Below are positions 10,801-23,700 of a stretch of DNA of 64,000 nucleotides, piece after piece. The notes beneath the pieces were generated by a model. It was not told the DNA's origin. It searched no databases and saw only the letters and a program-made list of their open reading frames with translations. Both the position numbers and the translations under genes were made by a program. Within the stretch, counting starts at the first letter, position 1. Each line of letters begins with the position of its first letter. Source of the stretch: Neoarius graeffei (lineage: Eukaryota > Chordata > Actinopteri > Siluriformes > Ariidae). The stretch covers positions 1,051,001 to 1,115,000 of the forward strand of contig NW_026869982.1 of assembly GCF_027579695.1 (NCBI RefSeq), in the 5' to 3' direction.

Positions 10801-11056
10801 CAACAGTTAGTTGGAAATGTGCCGTTTTTCTTGCCTTGCCTTGCGACCAGAAGGAAAATTCTTGCCTTGCGAGCAGAAGGAAAATTCAAACAGATTTCTG
10901 CAAGGAGACAAAATAAAATGCTTACAGTACCTGGTATTCCTAGGCAGTCTCACACTCAAGTACTAACCAGGCCCAACTCTGTTTAGCTTCTCAGATCAGA
11001 CAGGATCAGGCATTGTCAGAGTGGTTTGGACGTAAACAACAGTCTGGAAATGTGCG

Positions 11057-11136
11057 CCTTGCCTTGCCTTGCCTTGCCTTGCCTTGCCTTGCCTTGCCTT
11101 GCCTTGCCTTGCCTTGCCTTGCCTTGCCTTGCCTTG
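11057..11136 (+). repeat. Longest CCTTG pentamer run (16 copies)
   Basis: Sixteen perfect CCTTG pentamers sit in a class A spacer. Class A units have length 213 + 5n bp, with n from 4 to 16 across the window; this is the largest. The neighbouring GTGCGCC, instead of GTGTGCC, is shared only with the duplicate at 13504. Confidence 0.9.
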
Positions 11137-12271
11137 CTCCCAGAAGGAAAATTCTTGCCTTGCGACCAGAAGGAAAATTCAAACAGATTTCTGCAAGAAG
11201 ACAAAATAAAATGCTTACAGTACCTGGTATTCCTAGGCAGTCTCACACTCAAGTACTAACCAGGCCCAACTCTGTTTAGCTTCTCAGATCAGACAGGATC
11301 AGGCATTGTCAGAGTGGTTTGGACGTAAACAACAGTCTGGAAATGTGTGCCTTGCCTTGCCTTGCCTTGCCTTGCCTTGCGCCCAGAAGGAAAATTCTTG
11401 CCTTGCGAGCAGAAGGAAAATTCAAACAGATTTCTGCAAGAAGACAAAATAAAATGCTTACAGTACCTGGTATTCCTAGGCAGTCTCCCACTCAAGTACT
11501 AACCAGGCCCAACTCTGTTTAGCTTCTGAGATCAGACGAGGTCAGGCGTTGTCAGAGTGGTTTGGCCGTAAGCAACAGCTTGTTGGAAATGTGCCGTTTT
11601 TCTTGCCTTGCGATCAGAAGGAAAATTCTTGCCTTGCGACCAGAAGGAAAATTCAAACAGATTTCTGCAAGAAGACAAAATAAAATGCTTACAGTACCTG
11701 GTATTCCTAGGCAGTCTCCCACTCAAGTACTAACCAGGCCCAACTCTGTTTAGCTTCTGAGATCAGACGGGATCAGGCGTTGTCAGAGTGGTTTGGCCGT
11801 AAGCAACAGCTTGTTGGAAATGTGCCGTTTTTCTTGCCTTGCGATCAGAAGGAAAATTCTTGCCTTGCGACCAGAAGGAAAATTCAAACAGATTTCTGCA
11901 AGAAGACAAAATAAAATGCTTACAGTACCTGGTATTCCTAGGCAGTCTCACACTCAAGTACTAACCAGGCCCAACTCTGTTTAGCTTCTCAGATCAGACA
12001 GGATCAGGCATTGTCAGAGTGGTTTGGACGTAAACAACAGTCTGGAAATGTGTGCCTTGCCTTGCCTTGCCTTGCCTTGCCTTGCCTTGCCTTGCCTTGC
12101 CTTGCCTTGCCTTGCCTTGCGCCCAGAAGGAAAATTCTTGCCTTGCGAGCAGAAGGAAAATTCAAACAGATTTCTGCAAGAAGACAAAATAAAATGCTTA
12201 CAGTACCTGGTACTCCTAGGCAGTCTCCCACTCAAGTACTAACCAGGCCCAACTCTGTTTAGCTTCTGAGA

Positions 12272-12493
12272 TCAGACGGGATCAGGCGTTGTCAGAGTGG
12301 TTTGGCCGTAAGCAACAGCTTGTTGGAAATGTGCCGTTTTTCTTGCCTTGCGATCAGAAGGAAAATTCTTGCCTTGCGAGCAGAAGGAAAATTCAAACAG
12401 ATTTCTGCTAGAAGACAAAATAAAATGCTTACAGTACCTGGTATTCCTAGGCAGTCTCCCACTCAAGTACTCACCAGGCCCAACTCTGTTTAG
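12272..12493 (-). repeat. Hybrid C/D unit at a duplication junction
   Basis: The RNA end and the first 26-bp spacer copy (GATCAG at 12352-12357) are class C. From 12380 on, GAGCAG, CTGCTAGAAG and GTACTCACC are those of the D unit at 9855-10020. The switch falls between 12355 and 12379, within the 26-bp repeat. This is the breakpoint expected of unequal exchange that produced the 2,453-bp duplication. Confidence 0.8.
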
Positions 12494-13509
12494 CTTCTGA
12501 GATCAGACGGGATCAGGCGTTGTCAGAGTGGTTTGGCCATAAGCAACAGTTAGTTGGAAATGTGCCGTTTTTCTTGCCTTGCCTTGCGACCAGAAGGAAA
12601 ATTCTTGCCTTGCGAGCAGAAGGAAAATTCAAACAGATTTCTGCAAGAAGACAAAATAAAATGCTTACAGTACCTGGTATTACTAGGCAGTCTCCCACTC
12701 AAGTACTAAACAGGCCCAACTCTGTTTAGCTTCTCAGATCAGACAGGATCAGGCATTGTCAGAGTGGTTTGGACATAAGCAATAGTCTGGAAATGTGCCG
12801 TTTTTCTTGCCTTGCCTTGCGATCAGAAGGAAAATTCTTGCCTTGCGACCAGAAGGAAAATTCAAACAGATTTCTGCAAGAAGACAAAATAAAATGCTTA
12901 CAGTACCTGGTATTCCTAGGCAGTCTCCCACTCAAGTACTAACCAGGCCCAACTCTGTTTAGCTTCTGACATCAGACGGGATCAGGCGTTGTCAGAGTGG
13001 TTTGGCCATAAGCAACAGTTAGTTGGAAATGTGCCGTTTTTCTTGCCTTGCCTTGCCTTGCGCCCAGAAGGAAAATTCTTGCCTTGCGAGCAGAAGGAAA
13101 ATTCAAACAGATTTCTGCTAGAAGACAAAATAAAATGCTTACAGTACCTGGTATTCCTAGGCAGTCTCCCACTCAAGTACTAACCAGGCCCAACTCTGTT
13201 TAGCTTCTGAGATCAGACGGGATCAGGCGTTGTCAGAGTGGTTTGGCCGTAAGCAACAGTTAGTTGGAAATGTGCCGTTTTTCTTGCCTTGCCTTGCGAC
13301 CAGAAGGAAAATTCTTGCCTTGCGAGCAGAAGGAAAATTCAAACAGATTTCTGCAAGGAGACAAAATAAAATGCTTACAGTACCTGGTATTCCTAGGCAG
13401 TCTCACACTCAAGTACTAACCAGGCCCAACTCTGTTTAGCTTCTCAGATCAGACAGGATCAGGCATTGTCAGAGTGGTTTGGACGTAAACAACAGTCTGG
13501 AAATGTGCG

Positions 13510-13584
13510 CCTTGCCTTGCCTTGCCTTGCCTTGCCTTGCCTTGCCTTGCCTTGCCTTGCCTTGCCTTGCCTTGCCTTGCCTTG
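13510..13584 (+). repeat. CCTTG pentamer run (15 copies)
   Basis: Fifteen perfect CCTTG pentamers. It is the duplicate of the run at 11057 and is one pentamer shorter, which shows slippage after the 2.45-kb duplication. Confidence 0.88.
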
Positions 13585-14502
13585 CTCCCAGAAGGAAAAT
13601 TCTTGCCTTGCGACCAGAAGGAAAATTCAAACAGATTTCTGCAAGAAGACAAAATAAAATGCTTACAGTACCTGGTATTCCTAGGCAGTCTCACACTCAA
13701 GTACTAACCAGGCCCAACTCTGTTTAGCTTCTCAGATCAGACAGGATCAGGCATTGTCAGAGTGGTTTGGACGTAAACAACAGTCTGGAAATGTGTGCCT
13801 TGCCTTGCCTTGCCTTGCCTTGCCTTGCGCCCAGAAGGAAAATTCTTGCCTTGCGAGCAGAAGGAAAATTCAAACAGATTTCTGCAAGAAGACAAAATAA
13901 AATGCTTACAGTACCTGGTATTCCTAGGCAGTCTCCCACTCAAGTACTAACCAGGCCCAACTCTGTTTAGCTTCTGAGATCAGACGAGATCAGGCGTTGT
14001 CAGAGTGGTTTGGCCGTAAGCAACAGCTTGTTGGAAATGTGCCGTTTTTCTTGCCTTGCGATCAGAAGGAAAATTCTTGCCTTGCGACCAGAAGGAAAAT
14101 TCAAACAGATTTCTGCAAGAAGACAAAATAAAATGCTTACAGTACCTGGTATTCCTAGGCAGTCTCCCACTCAAGTACTAACCAGGCCCAACTCTGTTTA
14201 GCTTCTGAGATCAGACGGGATCAGGCGTTGTCAGAGTGGTTTGGCCGTAAGCAACAGCTTGTTGGAAATGTGCCGTTTTTCTTGCCTTGCGATCAGAAGG
14301 AAAATTCTTGCCTTGCGACCAGAAGGAAAATTCAAACAGATTTCTGCAAGAAGACAAAATAAAATGCTTACAGTACCTGGTATTCCTAGGCAGTCTCACA
14401 CTCAAGTACTAACCAGGCCCAACTCTGTTTAGCTTCTCAGATCAGACAGGATCAGGCATTGTCAGAGTGGTTTGGACGTAAACAACAGTCTGGAAATGTG
14501 TG

Positions 14503-14577
14503 CCTTGCCTTGCCTTGCCTTGCCTTGCCTTGCCTTGCCTTGCCTTGCCTTGCCTTGCCTTGCCTTGCCTTGCCTTG
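14503..14577 (+). repeat. CCTTG pentamer run (15 copies)
   Basis: Fifteen perfect CCTTG pentamers in the class A unit that corresponds to the one at 12035, whose run has thirteen. Units at 23331 and 27370 also have unit length 288 bp, hence fifteen pentamers. Confidence 0.85.
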
Positions 14578-14710
14578 CGCCCAGAAGGAAAATTCTTGCC
14601 TTGCGAGCAGAAGGAAAATTCAAACAGATTTCTGCAAGAAGACAAAATAAAATGCTTACAGTACCTGGTATTCCTAGGCAGTCTCCCACTCAAGTACTAA
14701 CCAGGCCCAA

Positions 14711-17700
14711 CTCTGTTTAGCTTCTGAGATCAGATGGGATCAGGCGTTGTCAGAGTGGTTTGGACGTAAACAACAGTCTGGAAATGTGTGCCTTGCCTTG
14801 CCTTGCCTTGCCTTGCGCCCAGAAGGAAAATTCTTGCCTTGCGAGCAGAAGGAAAATTCAAACAGATTTCTGCAAGAAGACAAAATAAAATGCTTACAGT
14901 ACCTGGTATTCCTAGGCAGTCTCCCACTCAAGTACTAACCAGGCCCAACTCTGTTTAGCTTCTGAGATCAGACGGGATCAGGCGTTGTCAGAGTGGTTTG
15001 GCCGTAAGCAACAGCTTGTTGGAAATGTGCCGTTTTTCTTGCCTTGCGATCAGAAGGAAAATTCTTGCCTTGCGACCAGAAGGAAAATTCAAACAGATTT
15101 CTGCAAGAAGACAAAATAAAATGCTTACAGTACCTGGTATTCCTAGGCAGTCTCCCACTCAAGTACTAACCAGGCCCAACTCTGTTTAGCTTCTGAGATC
15201 AGACGGGATCAGGCGTTGTCAGAGTGGTTTGGCCGTAAGCAACAGCTTGTTGGAAATGTGCCGTTTTTCTTGCCTTGCGATCAGAAGGAAAATTCTTGCC
15301 TTGCGACCAGAAGGAAAATTCAAACAGATTTCTGCAAGAAGACAAAATAAAATGCTTACAGTACCTGGTATTCCTAGGCAGTCTCCCACTCAAGTACTAA
15401 CCAGGCCCAACTCTGTTTAGCTTCTGAAATCAGACGGGATCAGGCATTGTCAGAGTGGTTTGGCCGTGAGCAACAGTTTGCTGGAAATGTGCCGTTTTTC
15501 TTGCCTTGCCTTGCCTTGCGCCCAGAAGGAAAATTATTGCCTTGCTAGCAGAAGGAAAATTCAAACAGATTTCTGCAAGAAGACAAAATAAAATGCTTAC
15601 AGTACCTGGTATTCCTAGGCAGTCTCCCACTCAAGTACTAACCAGGCCCAACTCTGTTTAGCTTCTGAGATCAGACGGGATCAGGCGTTGTCAGAGTGGT
15701 TTGGCCGTAAGCAACAGCTTGTTGGAAATGTGCCGTTTTTCTTGCCTTGCGATCAGAAGGAAAATTCTTGCCTTGCGACCAGAAGGAAAATTCAAACAGA
15801 TTTCTGCAAGAAGACAAAATAAAATGCTTACAGTACCTGGTATTCCTAGGCAGTCTCACACTCAAGTACTAACCAGGCCCAACTCTGTTTAGCTTCTCAG
15901 ATCAGACAGGATCAGGCATTGTCAGAGTGGTTTGGACGTAAACAACAGTCTGGAAATGTGTGCCTTGCCTTGCCTTGCCTTGCCTTGCCTTGCCTTGCCT
16001 TGCCTTGCCTTGCCTTGACTTGCCTTGCCTTGCGCCCAGAAGGAAAATTCTTGCCTTGCGAGCAGAAGGAAAATTCAAACAGATTTCTGCAAGAAGACAA
16101 AATAAAATGCTTACAGTACCTGGTACTCCTAGGCAGTCTCCCACTCAAGTACTAACCAGGCCCAACTCTGTTTAGCTTCTGAGATCAGACGGGATCAGGC
16201 GTTGTCAGAGTGGTTTGGCCGTAAGCAACAGCTTGTTGGAAATGTGCCGTTTTTCTTGCCTTGCGATCAGAAGGAAAATTCTTGCCTTGCGACCAGAAGG
16301 AAAATTCAAACAGATTTCTGCAAGAAGACAAAATAAAATGCTTACAGTACCTGGTATTCCTAGGCAGTCTCCCACTCAAGTACTAACCAGGCCCAACTCT
16401 GTTTAGCTTCTGAGATCAGATGGGATCAGGCGTTGTCAGAGTGGTTTGGACGTAAACAACAGTCTGGAAATGTGTGCCTTGCCTTGCCTTGCCTTGCCTT
16501 GCCTTGCGCCCAGAAGGAAAATTCTTGCCTTGCGAGCAGAAGGAAAATTCAAACAGATTTCTGCAAGAAGACAAAATAAAATGCTTACAGTACCTGGTAT
16601 TCCTAGGCAGTCTCCCACTCAAGTACTAACCAGGCCCAACTCTGTTTAGCTTCTGAGATCAGACGGGATCAGGCGTTGTCAGAGTGGTTTGGCCGTAAGC
16701 AACAGCTTGTTGGAAATGTGCCGTTTTTCTTGCCTTGCGATCAGAAGGAAAATTCTTGCCTTGCGACCAGAAGGAAAATTCAAACAGATTTCTGCAAGAA
16801 GACAAAATAAAATGCTTACAGTACCTGGTATTCCTAGGCAGTCTCCCACTCAAGTACTAACCAGGCCCAACTCTGTTTAGCTTCTGAGATCAGACGGGAT
16901 CAGGCGTTGTCAGAGTGGTTTGGCCGTAAGCAACAGCTTGTTGGAAATGTGCCGTTTTTCTTGCCTTGCGATCAGAAGGAAAATTCTTGCCTTGCGACCA
17001 GAAGGAAAATTCAAACAGATTTCTGCAAGAAGACAAAATAAAATGCTTACAGTACCTGGTATTCCTAGGCAGTCTCCCACTCAAGTACTAACCAGGCCCA
17101 ACTCTGTTTAGCTTCTGAAATCAGACGGGATCAGGCATTGTCAGAGTGGTTTGGCCGTGAGCAACAGTTTGCTGGAAATGTGCCGTTTTTCTTGCCTTGC
17201 CTTGCCTTGCGCCCAGAAGGAAAATTATTGCCTTGCTAGCAGAAGGAAAATTCAAACAGATTTCTGCAAGAAGACAAAATAAAATGCTTACAGTACCTGG
17301 TATTCCTAGGCAGTCTCCCACTCAAGTACTAACCAGGCCCAACTCTGTTTAGCTTCTGAGATCAGACGGGATCAGGCGTTGTCAGAGTGGTTTGGCCGTA
17401 AGCAACAGCTTGTTGGAAATGTGCCGTTTTTCTTGCCTTGCGATCAGAAGGAAAATTCTTGCCTTGCGACCAGAAGGAAAATTCAAACAGATTTCTGCAA
17501 GAAGACAAAATAAAATGCTTACAGTACCTGGTATTCCTAGGCAGTCTCACACTCAAGTACTAACCAGGCCCAACTCTGTTTAGCTTCTCAGATCAGACAG
17601 GATCAGGCATTGTCAGAGTGGTTTGGACGTAAACAACAGTCTGGAAATGTGTGCCTTGCCTTGCCTTGCCTTGCCTTGCCTTGCCTTGCCTTGCCTTGCC

Positions 17701-20700
17701 TTGCCTTGCCTTGCGCCCAGAAGGAAAATTCTTGCCTTGCGAGCAGAAGGAAAATTCAAACAGATTTCTGCAAGAAGACAAAATAAAATGCTTACAGTAC
17801 CTGGTATTCCTAGGCAGTCTCACACTCAAGTACTAACCAGGCCCAACTCTGTTTAGCTTCTCAGATCAGACAGGATCAGGCATTGTCAGAGTGGTTTGGA
17901 CGTAAACAACAGTCTGGAAATGTGTGCCTTGCCTTGCCTTGCCTTGCCTTGCGCCCAGAAGGAAAATTCTTGCCTTGCGAGCAGAAGGAAAATTCAAACA
18001 GATTTCTGCAAGAAGACAAAATAAAATGCTTACAGTACCTGGTATTCCTAGGCAGTCTCCCACTCAAGTACTAACCAGGCCCAACTCTGTTTAGCTTCTG
18101 AAATCAGACGGGATCAGGCATTGTCAGAGTGGTTTGGCCGTGAGCAACAGTTTGCTGGAAATGTGCCGTTTTTCTTGCCTTGCCTTGCCTTGCGCCCAGA
18201 AGGAAAATTATTGCCTTGCGAGCAGAAGGAAAATTCAAACAGATTTCTGCAAGAAGACAAAATAAAATGCTTACAGTACCTGGTATTCCTAGGCAGTCTC
18301 CCACTCAAGTACTAACCAGGCCCAACTCTGTTTAGCTTCTGAGATCAGACGGGATCAGGCGTTGTCAGAGTGGTTTGGCCGTAAGCAACAGCTTGTTGGA
18401 AATGTGCCGTTTTTCTTGCCTTGCGATCAGAAGGAAAATTCTTGCCTTGCGACCAGAAGGAAAATTCAAACAGATTTCTGCAAGAAGACAAAATAAAATG
18501 CTTACAGTACCTGGTATTCCTAGGCAGTCTCACACTCAAGTACTAACCAGGCCCAACTCTGTTTAGCTTCTCAGATCAGACAGGATCAGGCATTGTCAGA
18601 GTGGTTTGGACGTAAACAGCAGTCTGGAAATGTGTGCCTTGCCTTGCCTTGCCTTGCCTTGCGCCCAGAAGGAAAATTCTTGCCTTGCGAGCAGAAGGAA
18701 AATTCAAACAGATTTCTGCAAGAAGACAAAATAAAATGCTTACAGTACCTGGTATTCCTAGGCAGTCTCCCACTCAAGTACTAACCAGGCCCAACTCTGT
18801 TTAGCTTCTGAAATCAGACGGGATCAGGCATTGTCAGAGTGGTTTGGCCGTGAGCAACAGTTTGCTGGAAATGTGCCGTTTTTCTTGCCTTGCCTTGCCT
18901 TGCGCCCAGAAGGAAAATTATTGCCTTGCGAGCAGAAGGAAAATTCAAACAGATTTCTGCAAGAAGACAAAATAAAATGCTTACAGTACCTGGTATTCCT
19001 AGGCAGTCTCCCACTCAAGTACTAACCAGGCCCAACTCTGTTTAGCTTCTGAGATCAGACGGGATCAGGCGTTGTCAGAGTGGTTTGGCCGTAAGCAACA
19101 GCTTGTTGGAAATGTGCCGTTTTTCTTGCCTTGCGATCAGAAGGAAAATTCTTGCCTTGCGACCAGAAGGAAAATTCAAACAGATTTCTGCAAGAAGACA
19201 AAATAAAATGCTTACAGTACCTGGTATTCCTAGGCAGTCTCACACTCAAGTACTAACCAGGCCCAACTCTGTTTAGCTTCTCAGATCAGACAGGATCAGG
19301 CATTGTCAGAGTGGTTTGGACGTAAACAACAGTCTGGAAATGTGTGCCTTGCCTTGCCTTGCCTTGCCTTGCCTTGCGCCCAGAAGGAAAATTCTTGCCT
19401 TGCGAGCAGAAGGAAAATTCAAACAGATTTCTGCAAGAAGACAAAATAAAATGCTTACAGTACCTGGTATTCCTAGGCAGTCTCCCACTCAAGTACTAAC
19501 CAGGCCCAACTCTGTTTAGCTTCTGAGATCAGACGGGATCAGGCGTTGTCAGAGTGGTTTGGCCGTAAGCAACAGCTTGTTGGAAATGTGCCGTTTTTCT
19601 TGCCTTGCGATCAGAAGGAAAATTCTTGCCTTGCGACCAGAAGGAAAATTCAAACAGATTTCTGCAAGAAGACAAAATAAAATGCTTACAGTACCTGGTA
19701 TTCCTAGGCAGTCTCCCACTCAAGTACTAACCAGGCCCAACTCTGTTTAGCTTCTGAGATCAGACGGGATCAGGCGTTGTCAGAGTGGTTTGGCCGTAAG
19801 CAACAGCTTGTTGGAAATGTGCCGTTTTTCTTGCCTTGCGATCAGAAGGAAAATTCTTGCCTTGCGACCAGAAGGAAAATTCAAACAGATTTCTGCAAGA
19901 AGACAAAATAAAATGCTTACAGTACCTGGTATTCCTAGGCAGTCTCACACTCAAGTACTAACCAGGCCCAACTCTGTTTAGCTTCTCAGATCAGACAGGA
20001 TCAGGCATTGTCAGAGTGGTTTGGACGTAAACAACAGTCTGGAAATGTGTGCCTTGCCTTGCCTTGCCTTGCCTTGCCTTGCGCCCAGAAGGAAAATTCT
20101 TGCCTTGCGAGCAGAAGGAAAATTCAAACAGATTTCTGCAAGAAGACAAAATAAAATGCTTACAGTACCTGGTATTCCTAGGCAGTCTCCCACTCAAGTA
20201 CTAACCAGGCCCAACTCTGTTTAGTTTCTGAGATCAGACGGGATCAGGCGTTGTCAGAGTGGTTTGGCCGTAAGCAACAGCTTGTTGGAAATGTGCCGTT
20301 TTTCTTGCCTTGCGATCAGAAGGAAAATTCTTGCCTTGCGACCAGAAGGAAAATTCAAACAGATTTCTGCAAGAAGACAAAATAAAATGCTTACAGTACC
20401 TGGTATTCCTAGGCAGTCTCCCACTCAAGTACTAACCAGGCCCAACTCTGTTTAGCTTCTGAGATCAGACGGGATCAGGCGTTGTCAGAGTGGTTTGGCC
20501 GTAAGCAACAGCTTGTTGGAAATGTGCCGTTTTTCTTGCCTTGCGATCAGAAGGAAAATTCTTGCCTTGCGACCAGAAGGAAAATTCAAACAGATTTCTG
20601 CAAGAAGACAAAATAAAATGCTTACAGTACCTGGTATTCCTAGGCAGTCTCACACTCAAGTACTAACCAGGCCCAACTCTGTTTAGCTTCTCAGATCAGA

Positions 20701-23700
20701 CAGGATCAGGCATTGTCAGAGTGGTTTGGACGTAAACAGCAGTCTGGAAATGTGTGCCTTGCCTTGCCTTGCCTTGCCTTGCGCCCAGAAGGAAAATTCT
20801 TGCCTTGCGAGCAGAAGGAAAATTCAAACAGATTTCTGCAAGAAGACAAAATAAAATGCTTACAGTACCTGGTATTCCTAGGCAGTCTCCCACTCAAGTA
20901 CTAACCAGGCCCAACTCTGTTTAGCTTCTGAAATCAGACGGGATCAGGCATTGTCAGAGTGGTTTGGCCGTGAGCAACAGTTTGCTGGAAATGTGCCGTT
21001 TTTCTTGCCTTGCCTTGCCTTGCGCCCAGAAGGAAAATTATTGCCTTGCGAGCAGAAGGAAAATTCAAACAGATTTCTGCAAGAAGACAAAATAAAATGC
21101 TTACAGTACCTGGTATTCCTAGGCAGTCTCCCACTCAAGTACTAACCAGGCCCAACTCTGTTTAGCTTCTGAGATCAGACGGGATCAGGCGTTGTCAGAG
21201 TGGTTTGGCCGTAAGCAACAGCTTGTTGGAAATGTGCCGTTTTTCTTGCCTTGCGATCAGAAGGAAAATTCTTGCCTTGCGACCAGAAGGAAAATTCAAA
21301 CAGATTTCTGCAAGAAGACAAAATAAAATGCTTACAGTACCTGGTATTCCTAGGCAGTCTCACACTCAAGTACTAACCAGGCCCAACTCTGTTTAGCTTC
21401 TCAGATCAGACAGGATCAGGCATTGTCAGAGTGGTTTGGACGTAAACAACAGTCTGGAAATGTGTGCCTTGCCTTGCCTTGCCTTGCCTTGCCTTGCGCC
21501 CAGAAGGAAAATTCTTGCCTTGCGAGCAGAAGGAAAATTCAAACAGATTTCTGCAAGAAGACAAAATAAAATGCTTACAGTACCTGGTATTCCTAGGCAG
21601 TCTCCCACTCAAGTACTAACCAGGCCCAACTCTGTTTAGCTTCTGAGATCAGACGGGATCAGGCGTTGTCAGAGTGGTTTGGCCGTAAGCAACAGCTTGT
21701 TGGAAATGTGCCGTTTTTCTTGCCTTGCGATCAGAAGGAAAATTCTTGCCTTGCGACCAGAAGGAAAATTCAAACAGATTTCTGCAAGAAGACAAAATAA
21801 AATGCTTACAGTACCTGGTATTCCTAGGCAGTCTCCCACTCAAGTACTAACCAGGCCCAACTCTGTTTAGCTTCTGAGATCAGACGGGATCAGGCGTTGT
21901 CAGAGTGGTTTGGCCGTAAGCAACAGCTTGTTGGAAATGTGCCGTTTTTCTTGCCTTGCGATCAGAAGGAAAATTCTTGCCTTGCGACCAGAAGGAAAAT
22001 TCAAACAGATTTCTGCAAGAAGACAAAATAAAATGCTTACAGTACCTGGTATTCCTAGGCAGTCTCACACTCAAGTACTAACCAGGCCCAACTCTGTTTA
22101 GCTTCTCAGATCAGACAGGATCAGGCATTGTCAGAGTGGTTTGGACGTAAACAACAGTCTGGAAATGTGTGCCTTGCCTTGCCTTGCCTTGCCTTGCCTT
22201 GCGCCCAGAAGGAAAATTCTTGCCTTGCGAGCAGAAGGAAAATTCAAACAGATTTCTGCAAGAAGACAAAATAAAATGCTTACAGTACCTGGTATTCCTA
22301 GGCAGTCTCCCACTCAAGTACTAACCAGGCCCAACTCTGTTTAGCTTCTGAGATCAGACGGGATCAGGCGTTGTCAGAGTGGTTTGGCCGTAAGCAACAG
22401 CTTGTTGGAAATGTGCCGTTTTTCTTGCCTTGCGATCAGAAGGAAAATTCTTGCCTTGCGACCAGAAGGAAAATTCAAACAGATTTCTGCAAGAAGACAA
22501 AATAAAATGCTTACAGTACCTGGTATTCCTAGGCAGTCTCCCACTCAAGTACTAACCAGGCCCAACTCTGTTTAGCTTCTGAGATCAGATGGGATCAGGC
22601 GTTGTCAGAGTGGTTTGGACGTAAACAACAGTCTGGAAATGTGTGCCTTGCCTTGCCTTGCCTTGCCTTGCCTTGCGCCCAGAAGGAAAATTCTTGCCTT
22701 GCGAGCAGAAGGAAAATTCAAACAGATTTCTGCAAGAAGACAAAATAAAATGCTTACAGTACCTGGTATTCCTAGGCAGTCTCCCACTCAAGTACTAACC
22801 AGGCCCAACTCTGTTTAGCTTCTGAGATCAGACGGGATCAGGCGTTGTCAGAGTGGTTTGGCCGTAAGCAACAGCTTGTTGGAAATGTGCCGTTTTTCTT
22901 GCCTTGCGATCAGAAGGAAAATTCTTGCCTTGCGACCAGAAGGAAAATTCAAACAGATTTCTGCAAGAAGACAAAATAAAATGCTTACAGTACCTGGTAT
23001 TCCTAGGCAGTCTCCCACTCAAGTACTAACCAGGCCCAACTCTGTTTAGCTTCTGAGATCAGACGGGATCAGGCGTTGTCAGAGTGGTTTGGCCGTAAGC
23101 AACAGCTTGTTGGAAATGTGCCGTTTTTCTTGCCTTGCGATCAGAAGGAAAATTCTTGCCTTGCGACCAGAAGGAAAATTCAAACAGATTTCTGCAAGAA
23201 GACAAAATAAAATGCTTACAGTACCTGGTATTCCTAGGCAGTCTCACACTCAAGTACTAACCAGGCCCAACTCTGTTTAGCTTCTCAGATCAGACAGGAT
23301 CAGGCATTGTCAGAGTGGTTTGGACGTAAACAACAGTCTGGAAATGTGTGCCTTGCCTTGCCTTGCCTTGCCTTGCCTTGCCTTGCCTTGCCTTGCCTTG
23401 CCTTGCCTTGCCTTGCCTTGCCTTGCGCCCAGAAGGAAAATTCTTGCCTTGCGAGCAGAAGGAAAATTCAAACAGATTTCTGCAAGAAGACAAAATAAAA
23501 TGCTTACAGTACCTGGTATTCCTAGGCAGTCTCCCACTCAAGTACTAACCAGGCCCAACTCTGTTTAGCTTCTGAGATCAGACGGGATCAGGCGTTGTCA
23601 GAGTGGTTTGGCCGTAAGCAACAGCTTGTTGGAAATGTGCCGTTTTTCTTGCCTTGCGATCAGAAGGAAAATTCTTGCCTTGCGACCAGAAGGAAAATTC

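Larger units (their letters stand above)
3841..11012 (-). repeat. D-class domain with a 3,363-bp tandem duplication
   Basis: RNA starts: D3869 D4105 E4341 D4574 D4815 D5056 D5297 C5533 D5764 D6010 D6251 D6492 D6728 E6964 D7197 D7438 A7674 D7937 D8178 D8419 D8660 C8896 D9127 D9373 D9614 D9855 D10091 E10327 D10560 D10801. The series from 4574 to 7674 repeats from 7937 to 11037 with every unit shifted by 3,363 bp. Rare variants recur at that spacing: TGTGTCG (4594, 7957), GTACTATCC (5220, 8583), GATCTGACAG (5491, 8854), CCTATTCAG (6154, 9517), GCGATGTCAG (6225, 9588), CTGACATCAG (7151, 10514) and CAAGGAGAC (7538, 10901). The units at 5533 and 8896 have C-type ends with GCCATTTTTC and one 26-bp unit starting GCGCCC, so they are a private sub-type of C. 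Confidence 0.9.
11013..14710 (-). repeat. A/C units and part of the D domain in a 2.45-kb duplication
   Basis: RNA starts: A11037 A11330 C11573 C11804 A12035 C/D12313 D12544 E12780 D13013 D13254 A13490 A13778 C14021 C14252 A14483. The units from 10091 to 12035 repeat from 12544 to 14483, shifted by 2,453 bp at first and by 2,448 bp after the first long CCTTG run, which is one pentamer shorter in the second copy. The variant GTACTCACC occurs at 10015 and 12468 only. The class A units here have the longest pentamer runs in the window (16, 13, 15 and 15 copies). Confidence 0.88.

Noticed and set aside
11013-11330. Assembly artefact as the cause of the long pentamer runs and multi-kb duplications
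   Set aside because: Not dismissed fully, but copies differ in pentamer number and have private base changes (for example near 11541, 25163, 47309, 49615, 51566, 56531, 58197 and 61005), which a simple copied contig would not show.
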